Part shown: positions 1 through 5,010 of the stretch, in pieces | How the letters are laid out: every line of letters starts with the position of its first letter | Numbering within the stretch: position 1 is the stretch's first letter | NCBI GenBank assembly: GCA_045636225.1 | Contig: JAZTXB010000050.1 | Span: forward strand, 1 to 19,989 | Source of the DNA: UMGS1613 sp045636225 | GTDB lineage: Bacteria; Bacillota_I; Bacilli_A; RF39; UBA660 | Direction: 5' to 3' | Length of the DNA stretch: 19,989 bases | Notes under the pieces: generated by a model | What the model was told of the DNA's origin: nothing | What the model saw: the letters and a program-made list of their open reading frames with translations, nothing else | Databases searched by the model: none | Program-made: the position numbers and the translations under genes

Positions 1-48
1 TGAATTTATAAAAAATATTTGGTCTCCTTTTTGTGGAGTGCTGAAAAA

Positions 49-77
49 TTGATTTATTTTTTTATATGAGTTATAAT
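49..77 (+). promoter_or_regulatory. Promoter of the YigZ gene
   Basis: A -35 box TTGATT (49-54) and a perfect -10 box TATAAT (72-77) are separated by 17 bp. Transcription should start near 84, only about 10 nt before the ATG at 94. The short leader carries GGTGAT as its ribosome site. This argues against the upstream TTG at 82 as the start codon. Confidence 0.75.
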
Positions 78-93
78 TTATTTGGTGATTTTA

Positions 94-684
94 ATGTACT
101 CTATAAATAATAATATTGATAATACTATTGAAATAAAAAAATCTAAATTTATTACTAAATTATATAAAGTTAATAATATAAATGAGATAAATTCTATATT
201 AGAAAAACTTAACAAAGAATATAGGGATGCAACTCACATTTGTTTTGCTTATATTTTAGAAAATACTGAAAAGTGTTCCGATAACGGAGAACCTAGTGGT
301 ACTGCTGGTATGCCTATATTAAATATATTAAAAAAGAATAATTTAACCAATGTACTTGCCGTAGTAATAAGATATTTTGGTGGTATTAAATTAGGTGCTG
401 GCGGTCTTGTTAGAGCCTACTCTAGTTGTGTTAATGATACGTTAAAACTTACTGATATAATTGAACTTGAAGAAGGATATTTAATAGAATTAGAATTTAA
501 CTATGATCAAGTTAAATTAGTTGATTATATATTAAATAACAAAAAAATAATTAATAAAGAATATAACAATAATATTACTTATAAATTTTATTTAAATAAA
601 AACGAACTAGATTTTATACCAGAACTAGAAAAGATAGCAATTCATGTATCTATAAAAGATAAAATCTTAATCCAAAAGGATTAA
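94..684 (+). CDS. yigZ: YigZ/IMPACT family protein
   Basis: This 196-aa protein belongs to the YigZ/IMPACT (UPF0029) family. The hallmark segment with S-D-N-G-E-P-S-G-T-A-G-M-P is at residues about 63-74, followed by V-I-R-Y-F-G-G-I-K-L-G-A-G-G-L-V-R-A near 91-107. Length is close to the roughly 200 aa usual for the family. Eukaryotic IMPACT relatives act in translational control through GCN1/GCN2; the bacterial role is poorly defined and I do not assign a reaction. The frame opens at a TTG at 82, but I choose ATG 94 because the likely transcription start is near 84 and GGTGAT (84-89) sits at ribosome-site distance from it. The stop codon lies inside a terminator hairpin, and the gene converges on tsf. 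It appears monocistronic. Confidence 0.9.
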   Translation: MYSINNNIDNTIEIKKSKFITKLYKVNNINEINSILEKLNKEYRDATHICFAYILENTEKCSDNGEPSGTAGMPILNILKKNNLTNVLAVVIRYFGGIKLGAGGLVRAYSSCVNDTLKLTDIIELEEGYLIELEFNYDQVKLVDYILNNKKIINKEYNNNITYKFYLNKNELDFIPELEKIAIHVSIKDKILIQKD

Positions 685-691
685 GATTTTT
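661..691 (+). terminator. Terminator overlapping the YigZ stop codon
   Basis: A perfect 13-bp inverted repeat (661-673 with 678-690, loop AAAA) ends in a short T-run. The TAA stop at 682-684 lies within its 3' arm. A-rich sequence on the other side could allow some function on the minus strand. Confidence 0.75.
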
Positions 692-737
692 AGATCATTG
701 AATTTATTAAAAAGTATTTCATAATTTGTTATTCAAC

Positions 738-763
738 AAAAAAGCAAGGATTAGTTTCCTTGC
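738..763 (-). terminator. Terminator of tsf
   Basis: On the minus strand a 7-bp stem GCAAGGA/TCCTTGC (744-750 and 757-763) is followed by TTTTTT (738-743). The tsf stop codon (751-753) is in the 6-nt loop. Confidence 0.85.
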
Positions 764-1629
764 ATTTGTTTAGCTACTTCTTCAGCAAAATTGTCTTCTC
801 TTTTTTGCATTCCTTCTCCTACTTCAAAACGAATCATAGTACTAATAGTACCACCATTAGCTTTTACATAGTCAGCAACTGTTTCTTTGTTTTCTGCTTT
901 AATAAATATTTGATTTTCTAAGCATACTTCTTCATAATATTTTTTTACTTTTCCAACTAAAATACCTTCTATTCTATCAGCAGGTTTTCCTTCATTTAAT
1001 AATTGTTCTTTCATTATTTCTTTTTCTTTATCAAGAACATCTGTTGGAACATCTGTTGATTTAACATACGCAGGTCTCATTGCAGCAGCATGCATAGCAA
1101 CATCTTTAGCTACTGTAGCATTTGCATTATCTACTACAGTAAGAACAGCAATTTTTCCACCCATATGAATGTAATCTCCAAAGCTTTCAGAAGCAGATTT
1201 AGTAATAACTTCCATTCTTCTGAAACTTAATTTTTCTCCAATTTTAGCTGTTTTAGCAACTATTAAGTCTTCAATAGTTCCTTCATTTGTAGATAATTTT
1301 AATGCTTCTTCTACTGTAGTTACATCACTATCCATAACAGTTTCTAATATAGTATTAATCATATCAACAAATTCTTGATTCTTAGCAACGAAGTCTGTTT
1401 CAGAATTTACTTCTATTACAACAGCTTTATTGTCTTTTGTAAGAATTGCAGCAACACCTTCTGCAGCTATTCTATCAGCTTTTTTAGCAGCTTTAGAAAT
1501 CCCTTTTTCTCTTAACCAATCAATTGAAGCATCAATATCTCCATTATTTGCTTCTAATGCTTTTTTACAATCAAGCATTCCAGCACCAGTTTTTTCTCTT
1601 AATTCTTTTACTAAACTAGCAGTAATCAT
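751..1629 (-). CDS. tsf: Translation elongation factor Ts
   Basis: This 292-aa EF-Ts is the nucleotide exchange factor that recycles EF-Tu-GDP to EF-Tu-GTP in the cytoplasm. The N-terminal UBA-like domain reads V-K-E-L-R-E-K-T-G-A-G-M-L-D-C-K-K-A-L (residues about 8-26). The signature S-E-T-D-F-V-A-K-N is near residues 76-84 and is the EF-Tu-contacting segment. Length is normal for Firmicutes EF-Ts. The ATG at 1627-1629 follows AAGGAGG by about 8 nt. It is the last gene of the rpsB, 67-aa ORF, tsf cluster; only 16 bp separate it from the small ORF upstream. No promoter of its own is obvious, so expression probably depends on readthrough past the terminator behind rpsB or on a promoter inside rpsB. 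Confidence 0.98.
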   Translation of the reverse strand: MITASLVKELREKTGAGMLDCKKALEANNGDIDASIDWLREKGISKAAKKADRIAAEGVAAILTKDNKAVVIEVNSETDFVAKNQEFVDMINTILETVMDSDVTTVEEALKLSTNEGTIEDLIVAKTAKIGEKLSFRRMEVITKSASESFGDYIHMGGKIAVLTVVDNANATVAKDVAMHAAAMRPAYVKSTDVPTDVLDKEKEIMKEQLLNEGKPADRIEGILVGKVKKYYEEVCLENQIFIKAENKETVADYVKANGGTISTMIRFEVGEGMQKREDNFAEEVAKQMQGN

Positions 1630-1645
1630 ATTTTTTTCCTCCTTA

Positions 1646-1849
1646 TTATCTTATTTTTTTATTATCTAAATTAGCATAATTATCAACTGGATTAATATTA
1701 GAATCAATTTTTGAGATTCCGTCTTCATACGTTTTAACTAATCCATATAGCATATCTAAATATTGTTCATTTGAAATACTTTTTTCTATTTGTTCATCAC
1801 TATAACCACTAAGCTTTAAGTATTTCTCAACTTTTTCTTTCTTTTGCAT
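1646..1849 (-). CDS. Small ORF between rpsB and tsf, unknown function
   Basis: This 67-aa charged, probably helical protein is not a family I recognise. Residues about 7-40 look like a small three-helix bundle, with G-Y-S-D-E-Q-I-E-K-S in the middle, which could be UBA-like; that is inference only. No signal peptide or membrane segment is present. The ATG at 1847-1849 follows an AGGGGGA ribosome site by about 4-5 nt. It sits just after an intrinsic terminator behind rpsB and ends 16 bp before tsf, so it would be co-expressed with tsf. Its position inside a very conserved ribosomal operon supports it being real, but coding is not proven. Confidence 0.6.
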   Translation of the reverse strand: MQKKEKVEKYLKLSGYSDEQIEKSISNEQYLDMLYGLVKTYEDGISKIDSNINPVDNYANLDNKKIR

Positions 1850-1861
1850 AAATCCCCCTGT

Positions 1862-1891
1862 AAAAAAAGATGATTTGAAATCATCTTTTTT
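1862..1891 (-). terminator. Terminator/attenuator between rpsB and tsf
   Basis: A perfect inverted repeat (1863-1876 with 1878-1891) contains the core GATGAT/ATCATC, and a run of seven T follows on the minus strand. It begins just after the rpsB TAG stop (1895-1897). There is no room for a promoter between it and the 67-aa ORF, so partial termination would set the rpsB to tsf expression ratio. Confidence 0.8.
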
Positions 1892-1894
1892 AGT

Positions 1895-2932
1895 CTATTT
1901 TAAAGCTTCTAATAATTCAGCTTTTTTCATTGTAGAATAACCTTTAATATCTTTAGCTTTAGCAAGTTCTCTTAATTCAGCAACTGTTTTTTCAGTTAAA
2001 TCTTCTTTAACTTCGGCTTTTTCAGTAACAGTCTTTTCTTCTTTAACTTCAGCTTTTTCTTCTTTTTTAGCTTCTTCTACTTTTACTTCTCTTTCAGGCT
2101 TATTGGATGATTTTTTATCAAATGTTTTTTTCTTTTTATCAAATGGTTTATCAAAACTTTTTCTTTCTTCTTTTCTTTTTACTGATTCAACAGCTCTTTT
2201 CATAATATCAGAACCATTTTCATCTTTACCACTTACATAATCAGTAATAGTACCACCATTAGCTTCAATTATAGCATTATTCATAACACCAATAATTAAT
2301 TTTACAGCACGAATAGCATCATCATTTGCAGGTATTACATAATCAACCATATCTGGATCACAGTTAGTATCAACTATACCAAATACTGGAATATTTAATT
2401 TTCTAGCTTCACGAATAGCTATTTCTTCTTTAGATGGGTCAACAATAATCATTGCTTGTGGTAATTTATCCATAGAACGAATTCCACATAACAAATTATT
2501 TAACTTATCATATTCCTTTTTAAGACCAATAACTTCTTTTTTAGGAAGTAAATCAAAAGTACCATCTTGTTCCATTTTTTCGATTATTTCTAATCTCTTA
2601 ACTCTATTTCTAATTGTTCTAAAGTTTGTAAGTGTACCACCTAACCATCTTTCTGTTACGTAGTAAGATTCACTCTTTGTAGCTTCTTCTCTAACAGCTT
2701 CTTGAGCTTGTTTTCTAGTTCCTACAAAAATTGTTTTTCCACCATTTTTTGCAATTTCAAGTAAAGCAGCATAAGCTTCTTCAATCTTCTTTGCAGTTTT
2801 TTGTAAATCGATAATATAAATATCATCTCTTGAAGTAAAAATGTATTCTTTCATTTTTGGATTCCATCTTTTAGTTTGATGACCAAAATGAACACCAGCT
2901 TCTAATAAATAATTCATAGACACAACTGCCAT
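1895..2932 (-). CDS. rpsB: Ribosomal protein S2 with C-terminal Rho-N/SAP-like tail
   Basis: Residues 1-235 are a complete ribosomal protein S2 of the 30S subunit: G-V-H-F-G-H-Q-T-K-R-W-N-P at 13-25, V-T-E-R-W-L-G-G-T-L-T-N-F at 92-104, and F-G-I-V-D-T-N-C-D-P at 184-193. Usual S2 is about 230-260 aa, whereas this one has 345. The extra part is a Lys/Glu-rich linker (about 245-310) followed by residues 312-345 with T-V-A-E-L-R-E-L-A-K, G-Y-S and K-K-A-E-L-L. That pattern resembles the small Rho N-terminal/SAP-type helical domain that binds nucleic acid. The ATG at 2930-2932 follows AAGGAGG by about 7 nt. It is preceded by its own promoter and a structured leader, and followed by an attenuator-like terminator. 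Confidence 0.97.
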   Translation of the reverse strand: MAVVSMNYLLEAGVHFGHQTKRWNPKMKEYIFTSRDDIYIIDLQKTAKKIEEAYAALLEIAKNGGKTIFVGTRKQAQEAVREEATKSESYYVTERWLGGTLTNFRTIRNRVKRLEIIEKMEQDGTFDLLPKKEVIGLKKEYDKLNNLLCGIRSMDKLPQAMIIVDPSKEEIAIREARKLNIPVFGIVDTNCDPDMVDYVIPANDDAIRAVKLIIGVMNNAIIEANGGTITDYVSGKDENGSDIMKRAVESVKRKEERKSFDKPFDKKKKTFDKKSSNKPEREVKVEEAKKEEKAEVKEEKTVTEKAEVKEDLTEKTVAELRELAKAKDIKGYSTMKKAELLEALK

Positions 2933-2960
2933 ATATATTCCTCCTTTTCGTTAAGTCCTC

Positions 2961-3017
2961 CATCTATATCAACTTTATACATCACCATTTGGCACTAGAC
3001 ATATAAATCCATAGATG
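2961..3017 (-). ncRNA. Structured rpsB mRNA leader (candidate S2 autoregulatory element)
   Basis: On the minus strand the leader can fold into nested helices. The outer stem CATCTAT/ATAGATG pairs 3011-3017 with 2961-2967. The inner stem TATATGTC/GATGTATA (2998-3005 with 2976-2983) includes two G-U pairs. The apical GCC/GGT pairs 2991-2993 with 2984-2986. A GGAGGA lies next to the outer stem (2955-2960), ahead of the real ribosome site at 2940-2945. Many ribosomal protein genes are controlled by binding of their product to such leaders; that this is one is inference. Confidence 0.5.
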
Positions 3018-3039
3018 TGTAATTTAAAAAGCCATTAGT

Positions 3040-3048
3040 ATTATATCA
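3040..3048 (-). promoter_or_regulatory. rpsB promoter (extended -10)
   Basis: The minus strand reads TGATATAAT, a perfect TATAAT (3040-3045) with an extended TGn. No good -35 box is seen at 17 bp. It directly abuts the terminator of the upstream kinase-like gene. The predicted start is near 3033, giving a leader of about 100 nt. Confidence 0.65.
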
Positions 3049-3049
3049 C

Positions 3050-3078
3050 AAAAAAAGGTAAATGTATCACCTTTTTTT
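3050..3078 (-). terminator. Terminator of the kinase-like gene
   Basis: Arms A7-GGT (3050-3059) and ACC-T7 (3069-3078) flank a 9-nt loop. The TGA stop of the kinase-like gene (3067-3069) lies in the hairpin. It works on the minus strand, with seven T at its end. Confidence 0.7.
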
Positions 3079-3786
3079 ACTTTTTCTTAAAACTTTTCCT
3101 ACTTCACTTATATTATTAAGTTCTGTATCAGCTATATTATATGCCATAGAACATATAACATTGAAAACTTCATCAAATAGAATTTCACCTTTATCACATT
3201 TTTCTATCAAACTTCTTATATATTTATCCTCAATATAATATAATCCAGTATTTTTTTCAAAAATATCTTTTAAAAATAAATTTAATCTTCTATTATTCAC
3301 CGTTTCAATTTCACCTAATGATTTATTAGGTTCATATGGATATCTATCTATATCAATCATCCTAAATCCCTCATCATACATACCATTTGATATAAACGCA
3401 TCATATATATTATATTTCTCAATGCTTAATTTATTCGTATCCTCCATTAACTTTACTGTACTTGTTGCGAACTCTGTTATAGGAATGTCAAGCTTTCTTC
3501 GATGTAAATCAAGTCCTTTACAAAATTTCATTAAATATCCTTTAAATTTATTATTAATATATAGTAGCTTTATTGGAGAAATATAAGAATCAATATCTAA
3601 ACTTAGTTTTTGCTTATAGCCATCTAAATCTATTTTTTCTAGTCCATTAAATACCTTTAACGCAAATACATCTTTTCCTATCCTTATTTTATATACATCA
3701 CCTTGCGAACCCCAACCTAAAAGTGGCAATATTTTTAATATTCTATCATCTTCTAACATTATTCTTTTATCTTCTATATTGTACAT
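3067..3786 (-). CDS. Divergent protein-kinase-fold protein
   Basis: This 239-aa protein has the N-lobe of a eukaryotic-like kinase: glycine loop G-W-G-S-Q-G-D-V-Y-K at 24-33, A-L-K-V-F with the ATP-anchoring Lys at 44, and a hinge-like G-Y-L-M-K-F-C-K-G near 83-91. The HRD motif is replaced by I-Y-D-A-F-I-S-N, but Asp129 and Asn134 keep the DxxxxN spacing. D-I-D (145-147) stands where the metal-binding DFG is expected. It may thus be active despite its short C-lobe, or it may be a small-molecule kinase; the substrate is unknown. No membrane segment is seen. ATG 3784-3786 is preceded by GGTGAT. It is monocistronic, with its own promoter and terminator, and its stop is TGA. Confidence 0.75.
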   Translation of the reverse strand: MYNIEDKRIMLEDDRILKILPLLGWGSQGDVYKIRIGKDVFALKVFNGLEKIDLDGYKQKLSLDIDSYISPIKLLYINNKFKGYLMKFCKGLDLHRRKLDIPITEFATSTVKLMEDTNKLSIEKYNIYDAFISNGMYDEGFRMIDIDRYPYEPNKSLGEIETVNNRRLNLFLKDIFEKNTGLYYIEDKYIRSLIEKCDKGEILFDEVFNVICSMAYNIADTELNNISEVGKVLRKSKKR

Positions 3787-3807
3787 AAAATCACCATCGT
3801 GATATTT

Positions 3808-3837
3808 ATTCTAATATTTTTTTTGTTAGCATGTCAA
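3808..3837 (-). promoter_or_regulatory. Promoter of the kinase-like gene
   Basis: The minus strand has a perfect -35 TTGACA (3832-3837), an 18-bp A-rich spacer and -10 TAGAAT (3808-3813). Transcription would start about 15 nt before the ATG. Confidence 0.75.
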
Positions 3838-3868
3838 TAGTTTTAAAACAAATTATAGCAATTAATTT

Positions 3869-3896
3869 AAAAAAAGAATAACATCATATTATTCTT
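3869..3896 (-). terminator. Terminator of the acidic protein gene
   Basis: Stem AAGAATAA/TTATTCTT (3874-3881 and 3889-3896) with a 7-nt loop is followed on the minus strand by a run of T. The stop codon TAA (3889-3891) is part of the stem. Confidence 0.7.
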
Positions 3897-4359
3897 CATA
3901 AAAAGAGTAATCATCATAATCTTTATATACTGATTCATCATTAGCATCTTCAGATATAGGATAATTATCATACTCATAATACTCAGGATCATTTTTATAC
4001 TCTTCATAATCAGAACCAGCATATAAATCCACCCAGTCATAATAACCAGATTTTTCATCTATTTGCTCATCTACTTGAAGCATCTCAAGTTGTTCTGTTG
4101 AATCTATTGTAGAACTATATTTATCATCAGCATAAAAAGAAGTATAATAATTGTTATTACTATAATCTTTTTTGAAACTAACAGGTATTTTATTATAATA
4201 TGATTTTATTTCTTCCTCACTTAATTTACTAAAATCAAAATCATCACCGTATATACTTTTTATGACTTTTTTCATTATATATATATCTTTATCTTTTGGT
4301 TCCGGTGGGTTTACATATGAACAATCACTACGTGAACCAAACACTCTATTTTCTTCCAT
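3889..4359 (-). CDS. Acidic, tyrosine-rich hypothetical protein
   Basis: This 156-aa protein is of no family I recognise. Residues about 24-60 look folded (K-K-V-I-K-S-I-Y-G-D-D-F, S-E-E-E-I-K-S-Y-Y-N-K). From residue about 65 onward it is low-complexity, dominated by Asp, Glu, Tyr, Ser and Asn, and strongly acidic, so probably disordered. There is no signal peptide or membrane segment. A P-P-E-P-K-D-K-D stretch is near residue 18. ATG 4357-4359 follows AGGAG by about 8 nt. It has its own extended -10 promoter and a terminator at the stop, so it is a complete single-gene unit. A minus-strand ORF in another frame at 3867-4058 is a low-complexity shadow of this gene. Confidence 0.65.
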   Translation of the reverse strand: MEENRVFGSRSDCSYVNPPEPKDKDIYIMKKVIKSIYGDDFDFSKLSEEEIKSYYNKIPVSFKKDYSNNNYYTSFYADDKYSSTIDSTEQLEMLQVDEQIDEKSGYYDWVDLYAGSDYEEYKNDPEYYEYDNYPISEDANDESVYKDYDDYSFYEE

Positions 4360-4394
4360 AGTTTTTACTCCTAACTACTTTCTATTACACTTAC

Positions 4395-4403
4395 ATTATA
4401 ACA
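4395..4403 (-). promoter_or_regulatory. Promoter of the acidic protein gene
   Basis: The minus strand reads TGTTATAAT, a perfect -10 (4395-4400) with an extended TGn. The -35 region is weak. The antitoxin promoter of TA1 begins 28 bp away on the opposite strand. Confidence 0.6.
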
Positions 4404-4430
4404 CATTTTATTATTTTTAAAACTTCAAAC

Positions 4431-4459
4431 TTGCACAATTAATTTATTTATGATAAAAT
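4431..4459 (+). promoter_or_regulatory. TA1 antitoxin RNA promoter
   Basis: -35 TTGCAC (4431-4436), 17-bp spacer, -10 TAAAAT (4454-4459) with an extended TGA. The same arrangement (TTGCAC, 17 bp, TGA plus -10) recurs at TA2 (17876-17904), which shows that it is conserved. Confidence 0.75.
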
Positions 4460-4465
4460 GTATTT

Positions 4466-4579
4466 AGTGAAGGAAACTTCATATAATATAAAAGGAACAC
4501 TTAATACGTCATGTTGAGTGTTGCCATATAATTTTGGTTTCACCTAATTCAATACGTTTGAGTTAGGTGATTTTCTTTT
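4466..4579 (+). ncRNA. TA1 antitoxin antisense RNA
   Basis: A predicted RNA of about 113 nt runs from the promoter at 4431-4459 to an intrinsic terminator: stem TCACCTAA/TTAGGTGA (4540-4547 and 4563-4570), then TTTTCTTTT (4571-4579). It converges on the toxin mRNA and overlaps its 3' end. It also holds a segment (about 4534-4549) nearly repeated in direct orientation at 4690-4706, in the toxin 5' leader; the two transcripts therefore have a second complementary region near the toxin ribosome site. This is the logic of the par/Fst and txpA/RatA type I systems. No coding capacity is seen. Confidence 0.65.
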
Positions 4580-4662
4580 CATATTAAAACTATAAATAGT
4601 AAAAATACTAATAGGAAGATAAGAATGATTAAAGATAGAATCAAAAAATCCTTCTTGCTCAT
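4579..4662 (-). CDS. TA1 small hydrophobic toxin-like peptide (27 aa)
   Basis: This 27-aa peptide is below normal gene-calling limits. It begins M-S-K-K-D-F, then is almost wholly Leu, Ile, Phe and Val (residues about 6-27), a single membrane-spanning helix with a positive N-terminus. ATG 4660-4662 follows an excellent AAGGAGG by 7 nt, and the stop TGA (4579-4581) abuts the terminator of the antisense RNA. A strong promoter lies upstream (4727-4755). Peptides of this kind (Fst, TxpA, BsrG families) depolarise or damage the membrane when their antisense RNA is lost. I do not recognise the exact family. A diverged partner is at 18024-18101. The case rests on conserved architecture rather than on peptide sequence identity. 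Confidence 0.7.
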   Translation of the reverse strand: MSKKDFLILSLIILIFLLVFLLFIVLI

Positions 4663-4726
4663 TTTATCGCCTCCTTCCTTTTATGGAATTTGGCAATCAC
4701 CCAACTATTAAATGTTCCTGCATATA

Positions 4727-4755
4727 ATTATACCGAACATATATCCATATATCAA
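4727..4755 (-). promoter_or_regulatory. TA1 toxin mRNA promoter
   Basis: The minus strand has -35 TTGATA (4750-4755), a 17-bp spacer and -10 TATAAT (4727-4732). Start is near 4720, giving a leader of about 57 nt. The -35 and surrounding sequence (TATATCAATAGTATATG on +) are almost identical at TA2. Confidence 0.8.
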
Positions 4756-4816
4756 TAGTATATGAATGTTTTTTTATCTTTTTTAAAATACAAGACCAAA
4801 ATGTATTTAAATACAC

Positions 4817-4840
4817 AAAAGCCCTTATAAAATAAGGACT
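4817..4840 (-). terminator. Terminator of tRNA-Glu
   Basis: Stem AGTCCTTAT/ATAAGGGCT (4832-4840 with 4820-4828), one G-U pair, loop of three, followed on the minus strand by TTTT. It lies 12 nt after the tRNA. Confidence 0.75.
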
Positions 4841-4851
4841 TATAAGCTAAT

Positions 4852-4928
4852 TGGTGACCCGTATGGGATTCGGACCCATGTATGTAACCTTGAGAGGGTT
4901 ATGTGTTAAACCACTTCACCAACGGGCC
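4852..4928 (-). tRNA. tRNA-Glu (CUC)
   Basis: This 77-nt gene has acceptor GGCCCGT/ACGGGTC (one G-U pair), a CCA end encoded in the DNA, a perfect anticodon stem TAACC/GGTTA and loop CTCTCAA, so the anticodon is CUC (Glu, codon GAG). The T stem ATGGG/CCCAT closes a loop TCCGAAT in which position 55 is C rather than the nearly universal U (pseudouridine 55). The acceptor matches what I recall of Bacillus tRNA-Glu. It has its own promoter and terminator. gltX, which would charge it, lies 1.5 kb upstream on the same strand. CUC would be the minor Glu isoacceptor in such an AT-rich genome; the main UUC gene is not in the window. Confidence 0.9.
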
Positions 4929-4929
4929 A

Positions 4930-4953
4930 ATAATGTTGTTTTAACAACATTAT
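4930..4953. repeat. Palindrome just upstream of tRNA-Glu
   Basis: A perfect 11-bp inverted repeat ATAATGTTGTT/AACAACATTAT with a 2-nt centre lies between the tRNA promoter and the mature tRNA 5' end, spanning the expected transcription start. It could be an operator or a fold in the precursor RNA. Confidence 0.6.
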
Positions 4954-4954
4954 C

Positions 4955-4983
4955 ATTTTAGCATAGTTTTTTTATTTTTACAA
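4955..4983 (-). promoter_or_regulatory. Promoter of tRNA-Glu
   Basis: The minus strand has -35 TTGTAA (4978-4983), a 17-bp spacer and -10 TAAAAT (4955-4960). The start is near 4948, within the palindrome. Confidence 0.65.
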
Positions 4984-5010
4984 TACTAACATTTTTTGTG
5001 TTAACATTAT

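Noticed and set aside
82..93. TTG start at 82 for the YigZ gene
   Set aside because: The predicted transcription start is near 84, and the ATG at 94 has GGTGAT at the right distance.
1430..1669. Plus-strand ORF opposite tsf
   Set aside because: It is the antisense shadow of a clear EF-Ts gene, with no ribosome site.
3060..3075. Mycoplasma-type code with TGA as Trp
   Set aside because: TGA ends the kinase-like gene inside its terminator and the TA1 toxin, and Trp is written TGG throughout.
3867..4058. Minus-strand Met/Ile-rich ORF within the acidic protein gene
   Set aside because: It is an alternative frame of low-complexity codons, with composition explained by the main gene.
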